In this document: positions 26,901-36,552 of the stretch, piece by piece
Position numbering within the stretch: the first letter of the stretch is position 1
How the letters are laid out: each line of letters starts with the position of its first letter
From: Comamonas terrigena NBRC 13299
GTDB lineage: Bacteria > Pseudomonadota > Gammaproteobacteria > Burkholderiales > Burkholderiaceae_C
DNA length: 64,000 bases
Assembly (NCBI RefSeq): GCF_006740045.1
Contig: NZ_AP019749.1
Span: 887,001 to 951,000 of the forward strand
Direction of reading: 5' to 3'
Translations under genes and position numbers: made by a program
The notes under the pieces: model-generated
Told to the model about the DNA's origin: nothing
Databases searched by the model: none
Seen by the model: the letters and a program-made list of their open reading frames with translations, nothing else

Positions 26901-27962
26901 TCACTTCCAGCGCAAGCGGTACTGCGTCAGCAGACTGGCCACCAGCACAGAGAGCAGCGATGCGGCCACGATCACATCGGCAATCGCATTGGGCACGCCC
27001 ACCACGCGGCTCATGCTGTCGGCACCCACCTGCATGCCGGCCACAAAAATGGCGGCCGCCACCACACCCAGCGGGTGCAGGCCCGCCAGCATGGCGATCA
27101 CGATGCCGGCGTAGCCGTAGCCGGGCGACATGTCCAGCGTCAGGTAGCTGGTGCGTCCGGCCACTTCGATGGCGCCGGCCAGCCCGGCCAGCCCGCCGGA
27201 CAGCAGGGCCACCAGCACCACGGTGCGGGTGACCGGGACACCGGCAAAACTGGCGGCCTTGGCGTTGGCGCCGGCGGCACGGATGTCAAAGCCCGCCGTC
27301 GTGCGCTGCAGCAGCAGCCAGGTGAGCACGGCCAGCACCAGGGCCATCAGCAGGCCGGTGTGCAGACGGGTCTGCTCGATCAGGCGCGAGAGTTCCAGGT
27401 CCGACTGCAGGGCCACGCTCTGTGGCCAGCCCAGTGCCATTGGGTCTTTCATCGGGCCGTCCAGCAGGTAGGCCACCAGCAGCAGCATCACAAAGTTCAG
27501 CAGCAGCGTGGTCACCACCTCGTCCACGCCCAGGCGGGTCTTCATCAGCGCCGGGCCCAGCAGCATGGCGGCGCCGGCCAGGGCGGCGGCCACCAGCATC
27601 AGCGGGAACAGCACATAGATGGGCAGCTCCAAGCCGGTGCCGCCATGCATGCCGCCCACGGCAACAGCCGCCACGGCGCCGGCGTACAGCTGGCCTTCGG
27701 CGCCGATGTTGAACAGGCGTGCGCGAAAGGCCACGGCCGCCGCCAGACCGGTCAGGATCAGGGGCACGGCACGGGTCATGGTTTCGCTCAATGCAAACAG
27801 CGAGCCGAAGGCGCCTTTGAACAGTTCGACATAGGTGGCCCCCACGGGGGCCTTGGCCCACAGCACCAGCAAACCGCTGATGAGCAGGGTGAATACCACG
27901 GCACACAGCGGGGCGGCCACCATGGCGGTTTTGGAAGGGGAAGGTCGTTTTTCTAATCGCAT
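26901..27962 (-). CDS. ABC transporter permease, nucleoside/BMP type (first permease)
   Basis: A 353-residue permease with about ten membrane helices. Family blocks are VPLILTGLAAAVAFRARLFNIG followed by AEGQLYAGA, and DEVVTTLLLNFVM, typical of the first permease in BMP-dependent importers (YufP type). The coupling loop GANAKAASFAGVPV is where the ATPase docks. It starts 22 bp after the ATPase gene; the start at MRLEKRPSPSK fits the family, while a further upstream in-frame start would overlap the ATPase stop region. It pairs with the second permease to form the translocation pore. Confidence 0.88.
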   Translation of the reverse strand: MRLEKRPSPSKTAMVAAPLCAVVFTLLISGLLVLWAKAPVGATYVELFKGAFGSLFALSETMTRAVPLILTGLAAAVAFRARLFNIGAEGQLYAGAVAAVAVGGMHGGTGLELPIYVLFPLMLVAAALAGAAMLLGPALMKTRLGVDEVVTTLLLNFVMLLLVAYLLDGPMKDPMALGWPQSVALQSDLELSRLIEQTRLHTGLLMALVLAVLTWLLLQRTTAGFDIRAAGANAKAASFAGVPVTRTVVLVALLSGGLAGLAGAIEVAGRTSYLTLDMSPGYGYAGIVIAMLAGLHPLGVVAAAIFVAGMQVGADSMSRVVGVPNAIADVIVAASLLSVLVASLLTQYRLRWK

Positions 27963-27984
27963 GGGAATGTGCTTTCGCCCGGGT

Positions 27985-29562
27985 TCAATGGGCACCGGCC
28001 ATGGCCAGGCCAATGGATGCGCGGCTCCAGTCGGCGTGGGGCCGGGCTTCGGTGAGCGTGCCTTCGTGCATCACGGCAATGCGGTCGCCCAGGGCCAGGA
28101 CTTCGTCCAGGTCGTCCGAGATCAGCAGCACGGCCGCGCCGGCATCGCGGGCGGCCATCAGCTGCTGCTGCACAAAGTGCACGGCACCGATATCCAGCCC
28201 CCAGGTGGGCTGGTGGGCCACGATCAGGCGGGGGGCTGCGCCGGGCTGGCCGTCCACGCCGGGGGGCAGCAGGGCGCGGCCCAGAATCAGCTTTTGCATA
28301 TTGCCGCCGGACAGCGCACGGGCGGGCGCATGCAGGCCGCCGCCGCGCACGTCAAACGTGGTGCTGACATGCTGGGCGTAGTCCTGTGCGGCTTTGCGCC
28401 GGACCCAGCCCAGGCGCGAGAACCAGCTGGTGCGCAGGCGCTCGGACACGGCGTTTTCCCACACCGGCAGATCGCCCACCACGCCGGTGCCGTGGCGGTC
28501 TTCGGGGATGCGGGCCACGCCCTGGGCCACCAGGGTGACGGGCGACCTGGGCAGGGGCTGGCCCAGGTAGGTCAGCTGTCCGCCGGTGACGGCGCGCACG
28601 CCGCACAGCACATCGGCCAGTGCGACCTGGCCGTTGCCGGACACCCCAGCGATGGCGACGATTTCACCGGCCTTCAGCTCCAGCGACACGTTCTTCAGCC
28701 GGTCGCGGCTGTCCTTGCCTTTGGCCGGTGCGGAATCCAGCTGGTGCAGGCTGCAGACGCTGTCGCCCACATGCTGGGCCGGGCGGCGTTCGGGCAGCGT
28801 GATGGCGTGGCCGACCATCCATTCAGCCAGCTGGGCCTGGGTGCAGCCGGCGGTGGCCGATTCGGCCACCAGCTTGCCATGGCGCAGCACGGCCACGCGG
28901 TGCGAGACGCGCAGCACCTCGCCGAGCTTGTGGCTGATGAAGATGATGGACAGGCCTTGCGCCACCATCTGGCCCAGGGTGTCGAACAGGGCCTCGCTCT
29001 CGGCGGGAGTGAGCACGGCCGTGGGTTCGTCCAGGATCAGGATGCGGGCGCCGCGGTACAGCGCTTTCAGAATCTCGACGCGCTGGCGCTCGCCCACGGA
29101 CAAGGTGCCCACGCGGGCGTCCGGGTCCACCTGCAGGCCGAATTGCTGCGCCACGTCCAGCAGCCTGCGGCGGGCTCCGGCGGTGTCCAGGCTCAGCCGG
29201 GCCAGCGACGTGCCGCCAGCCATGATGTTGTCGAGCACGGAAAGGTTGTCGGCCAGCGCAAAGTGCTGGTGCACCATGCCGATGCCTGCGGCCAGCGCGG
29301 CGCGCGGCTGGCCCGGCGGCAGGGGCTGGCCGAACACCTCGATGTGGCCGGCATCGGCCACATAGTGGCCGAACAGAATCGACATCAGCGTGGATTTGCC
29401 AGCGCCGTTCTCGCCCAGCAGCGCGACGATTTCGCCCCGCTGCAAGGTGAGCGAGATGGCGTCGTTGGCCACCAGCGTGCCAAAGCGTTTGGTGATGCCC
29501 TGCAACTGCAGGACGGTGGGGGGCGCGGAGCCCGGTGGTGTGGATGCGGTCTCAGTGAGCAT
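27985..29562 (-). CDS. ABC transporter ATP-binding protein with two nucleotide-binding domains, BMP/sugar type
   Basis: A 525-residue double ATPase. Domain 1 has Walker A GENGAGKST (residues 50-58), signature LSVGERQRVEILKAL and Walker B ILILDEPTAVLTP. Domain 2 has a degenerate Walker A (GVSGNGQVAL, no lysine) but a good signature LSGGNMQKLILGRAL, as is normal for the second half of RbsA/YufO-type proteins. It drives the two permeases that follow. Two in-frame ATGs (29577 and 29562) are possible; the second is used here because homology starts soon after. It follows the BMP binding-protein gene after a gap of 205 bp that holds a strong hairpin. Confidence 0.88.
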   Translation of the reverse strand: MLTETASTPPGSAPPTVLQLQGITKRFGTLVANDAISLTLQRGEIVALLGENGAGKSTLMSILFGHYVADAGHIEVFGQPLPPGQPRAALAAGIGMVHQHFALADNLSVLDNIMAGGTSLARLSLDTAGARRRLLDVAQQFGLQVDPDARVGTLSVGERQRVEILKALYRGARILILDEPTAVLTPAESEALFDTLGQMVAQGLSIIFISHKLGEVLRVSHRVAVLRHGKLVAESATAGCTQAQLAEWMVGHAITLPERRPAQHVGDSVCSLHQLDSAPAKGKDSRDRLKNVSLELKAGEIVAIAGVSGNGQVALADVLCGVRAVTGGQLTYLGQPLPRSPVTLVAQGVARIPEDRHGTGVVGDLPVWENAVSERLRTSWFSRLGWVRRKAAQDYAQHVSTTFDVRGGGLHAPARALSGGNMQKLILGRALLPPGVDGQPGAAPRLIVAHQPTWGLDIGAVHFVQQQLMAARDAGAAVLLISDDLDEVLALGDRIAVMHEGTLTEARPHADWSRASIGLAMAGAH

Positions 29563-29705
29563 GTGTGCGGGTGCCATTGCCTGTGCAGGGGGCGCGGTGG
29601 GGGAGGACGCGCGGGGTGGCATCAAGGTACAGGCCCGGGGCAGGCTTGTACAGGGCCGAAGTCCCGGACTCGCGCCCGGAGCCATCAAAACAGCAGCGCC
29701 GACGT

Positions 29706-29734
29706 GCAGCGAGCCGGTGGTACCGGCTCGCTGC
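29706..29734 (-). terminator. Strong hairpin between the binding-protein gene and the ATPase gene
   Basis: A perfect 13-bp stem (GCAGCGAGCCGGT / ACCGGCTCGCTGC) with a 3-nt loop lies 34 bp past the binding-protein stop. It has no adjacent T run. In binding-protein transporters such hairpins usually protect the upstream message or stop part of the transcripts, giving more binding protein than membrane parts. Confidence 0.55.
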
Positions 29735-29767
29735 AGGGGCGGTGCGCAGGCTTGCGCGGGCCGGGGC

Positions 29768-30772
29768 TTACTTGGCCGTGGTCTTGGGCTGGCTGTCGTT
29801 CACCTTGACGGTGAACTTGCCGGCCAGGATGTCGGCCTCGCGGGCCTTGACCTTGGCCGCCAGGTCCGCCGGCACCTTCTTCTCGAACGTGCCCAGCGGT
29901 GCCAGCGACGAACCCTTGTGCTTCATCATCGAATACGGGCCGTAGTCTTCGGCCTTGTACGTGCCGGCCTTCACGGCCTGGATGGCGCGATCCACGCTGG
30001 GCTCCATGTGCCACAGGGCCGAGGCCACCACGGTGTCGGGGTACTGGGCCTGGGTGTTGATCACGTTGCCGATGGCCAGCTTGCCTTTTTCCTTGGCCGC
30101 ATCGCTCACGCCAAAGCGCTCGGCGTACAGCACGTCGGCGCCCTTGTCGATCATGGCGAAGGTGGCTTCCTTGGCCTTGGGTGGGTCAAACCAGCTGTTG
30201 ATGAAGGAGACCGTGAATTCCACCTTTGGGTTCACTTCCTTGGCGCCTTCCATGAAGGCGTGCATCAGGCGGTTCACTTCGGGGATGGGGAAGCCGCCGA
30301 CCAGACCGATCTTGTTGGACTTGGTCATGCCGCCGGCGATCATGCCGCTCAGGTAGGCCGGTTCCTGGATGTAGTTGTCGAACACGCTGAAGTTGGGGGC
30401 CACAGGCTTGCCCGAGGAGCCCATCACGAAGGCGGTCTTGGGGAAGTCCTTGGCCACCTTGCGGGCGGCGGCTTCCACGCCGAACACTTCACCGAACATC
30501 AGCTGTGCGCCGCCGGTGGCGTACTCGCGCATCACGCGCTCGTAGTCGGCGTTGGCCACGTTCTCGCTGGACTTGTATTCGATCTCGCCACGGGATTCGG
30601 CGGCCTTGAGCGCCTGGTGGATGCGGCTGACCCATTGCTGCTCATAGGGGACGGTGTAGACCGCAGCCACCTTGATCTTGGCCTGCGCCATGGCAGAAGC
30701 AGGCAGCATGCCGGCCAGTACCAGGGGCAGCGCGGCCAGGCCGCCCTTGATGAGGTTGCGCCGTGTGTTCAT
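29768..30772 (-). CDS. BMP-family (PnrA-like) ABC transporter substrate-binding protein
   Basis: A 334-residue periplasmic binding protein. The signal peptide begins MNTRRNLIKGGLAALPLVLAG and ends near SAMAQA; RRNLIK resembles a Tat motif. The mature part has the BMP/PnrA layout (KVAAVYTVPYEQQWVSRIHQA, FGEVFGVEAAARKVAKDFP, IAGGMTKSNKIGLVGGFPIPEV, VEFTVSFINSWFDPPKAKE). Proteins of this family bind purine nucleosides or related compounds. GGAG lies 7 bp before the ATG. It is first in the operon with ATPase, two permeases and the cytosine-deaminase-like gene, so the ligand is probably a nucleoside or nucleobase. Confidence 0.9.
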   Translation of the reverse strand: MNTRRNLIKGGLAALPLVLAGMLPASAMAQAKIKVAAVYTVPYEQQWVSRIHQALKAAESRGEIEYKSSENVANADYERVMREYATGGAQLMFGEVFGVEAAARKVAKDFPKTAFVMGSSGKPVAPNFSVFDNYIQEPAYLSGMIAGGMTKSNKIGLVGGFPIPEVNRLMHAFMEGAKEVNPKVEFTVSFINSWFDPPKAKEATFAMIDKGADVLYAERFGVSDAAKEKGKLAIGNVINTQAQYPDTVVASALWHMEPSVDRAIQAVKAGTYKAEDYGPYSMMKHKGSSLAPLGTFEKKVPADLAAKVKAREADILAGKFTVKVNDSQPKTTAK

Positions 30773-31121
30773 AGGAAAGACTCCTTGTGTGTATAGCAGG
30801 TCTGCCCCACACCGGAGCAGTCCTGATGTCTAGCAAGTTCCGCACCCAACGGGCGGCTATCTTGTGTCGGAACAGGGCAGTCAGGGAGTCCGTGGAATCC
30901 CTGGCCGTGCAGCGGGCAAGAAAAAGCCGCGGGGGTGTGCATCCACGCGGCGGGGTCATATGGTAGCGCGATTGGCGGGGTGTGCAGGGCTGGCCTGCGA
31001 TGGTCACGTGCTGCACTCGGGATGGCGGTGCGCGCCAGGGGCGATGGCACAGCCGCAGTAGGCGGGTGGGGGCTGTGCCGGGCCGGACCAATGGCGCTGG
31101 GGCCCGGCACCGGCCGGGCGG
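30773..31121. other. Intergenic region between miaB and the BMP transporter operon
   Basis: About 350 bp between two genes of the same direction. It holds a good Rho-independent terminator for miaB (30919-30951) and, nearer the transporter, the presumed operon promoter, for which I cannot point to clear -35/-10 boxes. No protein-coding frame with recognisable features is seen. Confidence 0.6.
30919..30951 (-). terminator. Rho-independent terminator downstream of miaB
   Basis: On the minus strand GCCGCG and CGCGGC form the base of a stem around a 14-nt partly paired loop, followed by TTTTTTCTTG. It lies about 170 bp past the miaB stop. Confidence 0.6.
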
Positions 31122-32453
31122 TCAGCTGCGCACCAGCACTTCGCCGCGCAGGGTGTAAGTCTTGGCTTCGGTGACGCGCACATCCACCATCTGGCCAATC
31201 AGGCGTTCGTTGCCGGGGAAGTTGACCACGCGGTTGCATTCCGTGCGGCCCATCAGTTCGCTACCGTCGCGCTTGCTCAGCCCTTCGACCAGCAGGCGCT
31301 GCACCGTGCCCACGCGCTCGTCGCTGATCTCCTTGATGTTCTGGTTGATCACGGCCTGCAGCTCCTGCAGACGGCGCAGCTTCACCTCGTGGGGGGTGTC
31401 GTCGTGCAGGTTGGCGGCCGGCGTGCCGGGGCGGGGGCTGAAGATGAAGCTGAAGCTGTTGTCAAAACGGACGTCGTGGATCAGCTTCATCATCTTCTGG
31501 AAGTCGTCTTCGGTCTCGCCGGGGAAGCCGACGATGAAGTCGCTGCTCATCGCCAGATCCGGACGGATGGCGCGCAGCTTGCGGATGGTGCTCTTGTACT
31601 CCATGGCCGTGTAGCCGCGCTTCATGGCCATCAGGATCTTGTCGCTGCCGTGCTGGACGGGCAGGTGCAGGTGGCTGACCAACTGGGGCAGCTTGGCGTA
31701 GGCCTCGATCAGGCGGGGCGTGAATTCGTTCGGGTGGCTGGTGGTGAAGCGGATGCGTTCGATGCCGGGGATCTCGGCCACATACTCCAGCAGCAGCGCA
31801 AAGTCGGCAATTTCGGTGGTGTCGCCCATCTTGCCCAGGTAGGCGTTCACGTTCTGGCCCAGCAGCGTGACTTCCTTCACGCCCTGGTCGGCCAGACCGG
31901 CGACTTCCACCAGCACGTCTTCGAACGGGCGGCTGACTTCTTCACCGCGCGTGTAGGGCACGACGCAGTAGCTGCAGTATTTGGAGCAGCCTTCCATGAT
32001 CGACACGAAGGCCGAGGCACCTTCCACGCGGGCAGGCGGCAGGTGGTCGAACTTCTCGATTTCGGGGAAGGAAATGTCCACCTGGGGCTTGGCCTTGGCG
32101 GCGCGCGCGTTCAGCAGATCGGGCAGGCGGTGCAGGGTCTGGGGGCCGAACACCACGTCCACATAGGGGGCGCGCTTGATGATTTCTTCGCCTTCCTGGC
32201 TGGCCACACAACCGCCCACACCAATCAGCACGCCTTTTTCCTTCAGGTGCTTGAAGCGGCCCAGGTCGGAGAACACCTTTTCCTGTGCCTTTTCCCGCAC
32301 CGAGCAGGTGTTGAACAGGATCAGGTCGGCCTGCTCCGGGTCGTCCGTGGATTCATAGCCCTGGGCAGCACCCAGCACGTCCGCCATCTTGTCCGAGTCG
32401 TACTCGTTCATCTGGCAGCCAAAGGTTTTGATAAAGACTTTTTTCGTGGTCAT
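31122..32453 (-). CDS. miaB: tRNA-2-methylthio-N6-dimethylallyladenosine synthase
   Basis: A 443-residue radical-SAM methylthiotransferase that adds the methylthio group to i6A37 in tRNAs reading UNN codons. The first iron-sulfur cluster is held by Cys13 ([12 protein letters not shown]), Cys50 (FNTCSVRE) and Cys82 (GGCVAS). The radical-SAM cluster is Cys156, Cys160 and Cys163 ([18 protein letters not shown]), and a C-terminal TRAM domain ([25 protein letters not shown]) binds tRNA. All are intact. Length is normal. It is transcribed alone as far as can be seen, toward the BMP transporter. Confidence 0.96.
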   Translation of the reverse strand: MTTKKVFIKTFGCQMNEYDSDKMADVLGAAQGYESTDDPEQADLILFNTCSVREKAQEKVFSDLGRFKHLKEKGVLIGVGGCVASQEGEEIIKRAPYVDVVFGPQTLHRLPDLLNARAAKAKPQVDISFPEIEKFDHLPPARVEGASAFVSIMEGCSKYCSYCVVPYTRGEEVSRPFEDVLVEVAGLADQGVKEVTLLGQNVNAYLGKMGDTTEIADFALLLEYVAEIPGIERIRFTTSHPNEFTPRLIEAYAKLPQLVSHLHLPVQHGSDKILMAMKRGYTAMEYKSTIRKLRAIRPDLAMSSDFIVGFPGETEDDFQKMMKLIHDVRFDNSFSFIFSPRPGTPAANLHDDTPHEVKLRRLQELQAVINQNIKEISDERVGTVQRLLVEGLSKRDGSELMGRTECNRVVNFPGNERLIGQMVDVRVTEAKTYTLRGEVLVRS

Positions 32454-32565
32454 GGCAGTGGGGCGGCCGCAGAGGTCATGGCCTGTGCGCCTTGAAGAAA
32501 ACCATCCACCGGCACCATTGCAGGGCGCAGGCGGCAGTCAGAAAGAAAAAAGAAGCGGGTGGGGC

Positions 32566-32928
32566 TCAGCGCTGGCTGGGCAGCTTGGCCTGGACTTCTT
32601 CCGGGGTCAGGATCCAGGCCTGGGACAGCCACTGGGTGCTGGGCTCGATCACATAGTTCACAGCGAACTTCTGGCCTTGCAGCGTGTGGGCAAGGACCAG
32701 CTGGTTCCTGGCATTGAACAGGCGAAAGTCCGGCGTGGTGCGGATCTTCTTGCCGTTGAGCGCGACCTCGGGCATGGCCGAGATCAGCAGTTCGCCGCGC
32801 TGGGCGGTATCGGGGAAGCTGCGCGCAGCGTCGGGGTAGGTGCGTGCATGGGCCGCAGGCACGGCCATGCCGCCCAGCAGGGCACAGGCCAGGGCGGCAG
32901 CAGAAAAAGCAGTGGAACAGCGGGTCAT
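32566..32928 (-). CDS. Hypothetical exported protein
   Basis: A 120-residue protein with a clear signal peptide (MTRCSTAFSAAALACALLGG, cleavage near AAHARTYP) and a short mature part of mixed polar and apolar stretches (ELLISAMPEVALNGKKIRTT, FRLFNARNQLVLAHTLQGQK, VNYVIEPSTQWLSQAWILTP). I do not recognise the family. A second start, at 32937, adds three residues. It lies 65 bp after fdhD and 112 bp before miaB on the same strand, so it may belong to the end of the formate dehydrogenase operon, but nothing in the sequence ties it to that function. Confidence 0.65.
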   Translation of the reverse strand: MTRCSTAFSAAALACALLGGMAVPAAHARTYPDAARSFPDTAQRGELLISAMPEVALNGKKIRTTPDFRLFNARNQLVLAHTLQGQKFAVNYVIEPSTQWLSQAWILTPEEVQAKLPSQR

Positions 32929-32993
32929 GGTGTACATCCAGGGGCTGAAGCCGCCATTGTACGAAGCCGCCGCTTTCACAGTGCGCTGCCGGG

Positions 32994-33914
32994 TCAAGTC
33001 GCCGGGGAGGCCACTGCCAGCGGTGGCAGGCCGGCGCCTGCGGCATACAGCACGGCCTGGGGCGGGCGGCACAGCCCCCAGAAGCGCAATCCGGTCAGCT
33101 CGGCCATGCGCACGCCCATGGCGGTGGGGGCCGAGATGGTGGCCAGTGCGGCGACTCCCAGCTTGGCGCATTTGCGCACCAGTTCGTGGCTGCCCCGGCT
33201 GGACAGCACCACGAAACCCGGTTCGCCCAGGTGGCCGCTGCGGGCCAGCCGGCCCAGCAGCTTGTCGAGTGCGTTGTGGCGGCCCACATCCTCCAGCACA
33301 TCGTGCAACTGCCCGTCCGGCGTGGCCCATCCGGCCGCGTGGATGGCGCCGGCCTGGGTGTTGAGCACCTGCTTGGCCGACAGCGCGTCGATGGCTCGGC
33401 ATACCGTGGGCAGATCCACCCGGGCCAGCCAGTCGTGTGCCGGCAGCGGGGCAAAGTCCAGGTCCAGGGCGGCAAAGCTTTCCACGCCGCAGACCCCGCA
33501 GCCGGTGCGCCCGGTCATGCTGCGGCGGTGGTCTTTGAGGCGGGCAAAGCAGCGGGAGGAGATGTCCAGTTGCACTTCCACCCCGTCCATGCCGGGGGGC
33601 AGGCCTGCGGCGGAGGCGGCCACCGGTGTGACGTCGATGCCATAGCAATCGGCGGTGCTGTCCAGAATGCCTTCGCTCAGGGCAAAACCCAGGGCAAAGT
33701 CTTCCAGGTCCAGGGGCGTGGCCATCATCACTGCGTGCGAGATACCGTTGAACACCAGGGCAATCGGCACCTCGCTGGCCAGCACGCGCTCTTGCGCGCG
33801 CAGGCCGTCCTGCAGATGGTGGCGCTCCACGGGGACGTGGCGGATGGCAGGGAGGACGAGGGGGGCACCGTCTGGTGGAACCAGGGGGCAGGTGCCGGCG
33901 GCAGTGTCGGTCAT
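32994..33914 (-). CDS. fdhD: Formate dehydrogenase sulfur-carrier accessory protein FdhD
   Basis: A 306-residue protein that passes sulfur from a cysteine desulfurase to the molybdenum cofactor, a step needed for formate dehydrogenase activity. The reactive cysteine pair is in TGRTGCGVCGVES (Cys139 and Cys142). Other family blocks are PLDLEDFALGFALSEGI, DVLEDVGRHNALDKLLGR and FVVLSSRGSHELVRKCAKLG. The ATG at 33914 was chosen because homologues start close to it; three residues more are possible from 33923. It lies 120 bp after fdhE in the same direction as the formate dehydrogenase genes. Confidence 0.95.
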   Translation of the reverse strand: MTDTAAGTCPLVPPDGAPLVLPAIRHVPVERHHLQDGLRAQERVLASEVPIALVFNGISHAVMMATPLDLEDFALGFALSEGILDSTADCYGIDVTPVAASAAGLPPGMDGVEVQLDISSRCFARLKDHRRSMTGRTGCGVCGVESFAALDLDFAPLPAHDWLARVDLPTVCRAIDALSAKQVLNTQAGAIHAAGWATPDGQLHDVLEDVGRHNALDKLLGRLARSGHLGEPGFVVLSSRGSHELVRKCAKLGVAALATISAPTAMGVRMAELTGLRFWGLCRPPQAVLYAAGAGLPPLAVASPAT

Positions 33915-34034
33915 GGCTGCCATTATCGATTCAGCCCTGCAAACTGTCCCGGGCAAGGACGGTCTGCAGGGCTGTGGGGGCGCAGAAGGCACGCAGAAAG
34001 CGGACAGCAGGTGGGCCGAGGGTGGAAGGGTGAA

Positions 34035-34982
34035 TCAGGCCAGCGGCGGCAGCATCAGCGGGTTGATGCCGCTGCGCACCAGGTCCTGCGCTTCCATCTC
34101 GGCGTCCAGGGCCAGGCTGGCCAGGTCATCGGCCACCAGTTCCAGCTGGTGGTCGGCCTGCAGGTAGAAGGCCTTGAGGTAGCTGTGGCAGTCGCCGCAG
34201 CTCTCGGCCTTGATGGCGGCTTTTTCGTCTTCCAGGCACCAGTAGTCCAGCTTGCCGGAGGCATCGCAGCTGGTGCAGGTGGTGCGCACCACATGCCACT
34301 GCGTCTCGCACAGGCTGCATTGCAGGTAGCGCAGGCCGGCCTGGGCACCGCCCAGCACCAGGCTGCCGGCGGGGGCGTGGCCGCAGACGGGGCAGTCGTG
34401 GCGGTGGGCGCCCAGCTCGGCCATGCCGCTGCCGGGCAGCTGGCTGGCGAGCTGGCGCCAGTACAGCGACAGGGCGCTGTGCAGCAGCTGGGCGACGCCC
34501 GCGTCGGGCAATTCGGCGCCATCGGCCGGTTCGTCGCCGCGCAGCATGGCCAGCAAGGCACTGGCCCAGCGGTTGCGCTGGCCGCTGTCGGCCGCGCGCA
34601 GCGCTGCCAGGGCCTGCTGGATGGGCGCGCCCTGCATGCTGGCGGGCGACGCCAGCTGGGCCAGCAAGCCGTCCAGCAGCTGCAGCCAATGGGCAGAACG
34701 CTGCAGGCTGTGACTGTGCAGCGGGGCATGGGACTGGCGCAGGGCCTCGGCCAGACCGTGCACTTCGGCGGCGCTCAGGGGCGTGGCCTCGGCCGCAGCC
34801 TGCTGGGCGCCGACCAGGTCGGCGGCCCACAGCAGGTAGTCGGCCATGGCGTGGCCATCCGCCAGCTGGCGCAGGCGCGCGGCCCGCCGGGCGTAGGGCC
34901 GTGTGGCATCGGGCAGGCGCACCGGGGCGATGTATTCCACGCCCGGCGAGCGTTCCGATTCAGGGACGATGCGGATGCTCAT
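34035..34982 (-). CDS. fdhE: Formate dehydrogenase accessory protein FdhE
   Basis: A 315-residue cytoplasmic protein required for assembly of respiratory formate dehydrogenases. The C-terminal half carries the rubredoxin-like iron sites: four CxxC pairs in HDCPVCGHAP, LQCSLCETQW, TTCTSCDASG and ESCGDCHSYL. The family end QADHQLELVADDLASLALD is also seen. Its ATG overlaps the stop of the gamma-subunit gene by 4 bp, which indicates coupled translation within the fdo operon. Confidence 0.93.
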   Translation of the reverse strand: MSIRIVPESERSPGVEYIAPVRLPDATRPYARRAARLRQLADGHAMADYLLWAADLVGAQQAAAEATPLSAAEVHGLAEALRQSHAPLHSHSLQRSAHWLQLLDGLLAQLASPASMQGAPIQQALAALRAADSGQRNRWASALLAMLRGDEPADGAELPDAGVAQLLHSALSLYWRQLASQLPGSGMAELGAHRHDCPVCGHAPAGSLVLGGAQAGLRYLQCSLCETQWHVVRTTCTSCDASGKLDYWCLEDEKAAIKAESCGDCHSYLKAFYLQADHQLELVADDLASLALDAEMEAQDLVRSGINPLMLPPLA

Positions 34983-35638
34983 CGTGCCGGCCTCGCAGTC
35001 TTCTTCTTGCCGGGAGCCTTGGCGCTGATCTGTGCATGCCAGCGGTCATGGTGGGCCTTGGCCCAGGCATGGCTGACATAGCCGGTCACCATGCCGCGGA
35101 TCGAGCCCTTCACCCAGAAGGCCAGGTAGATGTGGCCAATGATCAGCAGCATCAGGCCCACGCCGGCGACCGCGTGCAGCAGCAGGGCCACGCGCAGCAC
35201 CGGGATAGGGAACAGGTGGGCGAAATAGGCGCGCCAGATCACCAGCCCGGTGAGCAGCAGCGCGCAGATCAGGCCCATGATCCCCCAGAACATGAGCTTC
35301 TGGCCAGCGTTGTACTTGCCGACGCGCAGCGGCTTGCTGTGATCGCCGGCCACCACGGACTTGACGTTTTCCAGCCAGAGGCGGTCTTCCTTTTCAGGCA
35401 GGTTGTATTTCACAAACCGGATGAACAGGTAGACCAGGGCCACGAACACCACGATGCCGAAGAAAGGGTGCAGCAGGCGGGCCATCTGCGGCGTGCCGAA
35501 CACGCCGTTGAGCCAGTTCAGGCTGGGAAACAGCCAGGACAGGCCCGACATGGCCACCAGGAAGAAGCAGGTCACCATGGCCCAGTGGCACAGGCGATCG
35601 GGCAGCGGGGTGCGCAAAATCATGCGGTCTTTTTTCAT
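34979..35638 (-). CDS. fdoI: Formate dehydrogenase-N/O, cytochrome b556 gamma subunit
   Basis: A 219-residue inner-membrane protein with four helices that carries two b haems and passes electrons from the beta subunit to the quinone pool. It aligns by eye along its whole length with E. coli FdoI/Fdn[31 protein letters not shown] near the start, [32 protein letters not shown] and [29 protein letters not shown] at the end. The haem histidines fall in LCHWAM, LLHPFF, LLHAVAG and IGHIYL. It overlaps fdoH and fdhE by 4 bp each. Confidence 0.95.
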   Translation of the reverse strand: MKKDRMILRTPLPDRLCHWAMVTCFFLVAMSGLSWLFPSLNWLNGVFGTPQMARLLHPFFGIVVFVALVYLFIRFVKYNLPEKEDRLWLENVKSVVAGDHSKPLRVGKYNAGQKLMFWGIMGLICALLLTGLVIWRAYFAHLFPIPVLRVALLLHAVAGVGLMLLIIGHIYLAFWVKGSIRGMVTGYVSHAWAKAHHDRWHAQISAKAPGKKKTARPAR

Positions 35639-36543
35639 GCCTTCTCTCCCTTCTTGGCGTGGTCATGCTCCTCGTCTTCATCCTCATCGACCTCGTTGGG
35701 GCCGGTACTGATGTAGTGGGCGGCAGCGCCGGCCAGTGCCGTGACAAAGCCGATGGCCGCCAGCGGCTTGAACCAGCCCTTCCAGCCTTCCACCACGCCG
35801 CTGATGTGGGGGTCCTTGGGCAGCTTGTGGTAGAGCTCCGGCTGGTCGGCATGGTGCAGCACGTACATCACGTGGGTGCCGCCCACGCCGGGCGGGTTGT
35901 AGACGCCAGCGTTCTCCACGCCGCGGCTCTTCATTTCCTGCACGCGGCCTTCGGCCTTGTGCAGCATGTCGTCCTTGGCGCCGAAGCTGATCGCCCCGGT
36001 GGGGCAGGTCTTGACGCAGGCAGGCTCCTGGCCCACGGCAACGCGATCGGAACACAAGGTGCACTTGTAGGCCTTGTTGTCTTCCTTGCTGATGCGGGGC
36101 ACGTTGAACGGGCAGCCGGCCACGCAGTAGCCGCAGCCAATGCAGTGCTCGGACTGGAAGTCCACGATGCCGTTGGCGTACTGCACGATGGCGCCGGGCT
36201 GGGGGCAGGCCTTGAGGCAGCCGGGGTCTTCACAGTGCATGCAGCCGTCCTTGCGAATCAGCCACTCCAGCTTGCCCTTTTCGTTGACATGCTCGTCAAA
36301 GCGCATCAGCGTCCAGCTCTTGGGCGAGAGGTCGCGCGGGTTGTCGTAGACGCCGAAGTTCTCGCCCACGTCGTCACGCAGATCATTCCATTCGCTGCAG
36401 GCAACCTGGCAAGCCTTGCAGCCGATGCAGATGCTCACGTCGATCAGCTTGGCGACCTCGTCCTTGTGGTCGCGTGCATGGGCGGCCGGCGTGAGGTCGT
36501 TGGTGGCCGAGCGCCGCACGATATCTTGGGATTGCATACTCAT
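35635..36543 (-). CDS. fdoH: Formate dehydrogenase-N/O, iron-sulfur beta subunit
   Basis: A 302-residue electron-transfer subunit with four [4Fe-4S] sites from four cysteine sets: [45 protein letters not shown] and CTLCSDR with [11 protein letters not shown]. Near the C-terminus a single membrane helix (about residues 262-285) anchors it, followed by an acidic/charged tail ([13 protein letters not shown]). It links the alpha subunit to the cytochrome. It starts 9 bp after fdoG and overlaps fdoI by 4 bp. Confidence 0.95.
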   Translation of the reverse strand: MSMQSQDIVRRSATNDLTPAAHARDHKDEVAKLIDVSICIGCKACQVACSEWNDLRDDVGENFGVYDNPRDLSPKSWTLMRFDEHVNEKGKLEWLIRKDGCMHCEDPGCLKACPQPGAIVQYANGIVDFQSEHCIGCGYCVAGCPFNVPRISKEDNKAYKCTLCSDRVAVGQEPACVKTCPTGAISFGAKDDMLHKAEGRVQEMKSRGVENAGVYNPPGVGGTHVMYVLHHADQPELYHKLPKDPHISGVVEGWKGWFKPLAAIGFVTALAGAAAHYISTGPNEVDEDEDEEHDHAKKGEKA

Positions 36544-36552
36544 GGGCGCGCC

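Noticed and set aside
27985..29562. Damage to the second ATP-binding domain (no Walker A lysine) as a sign of a broken gene
   Set aside because: A degenerate second Walker A is normal in RbsA/YufO-type double ATPases, and the rest of the domain is intact.
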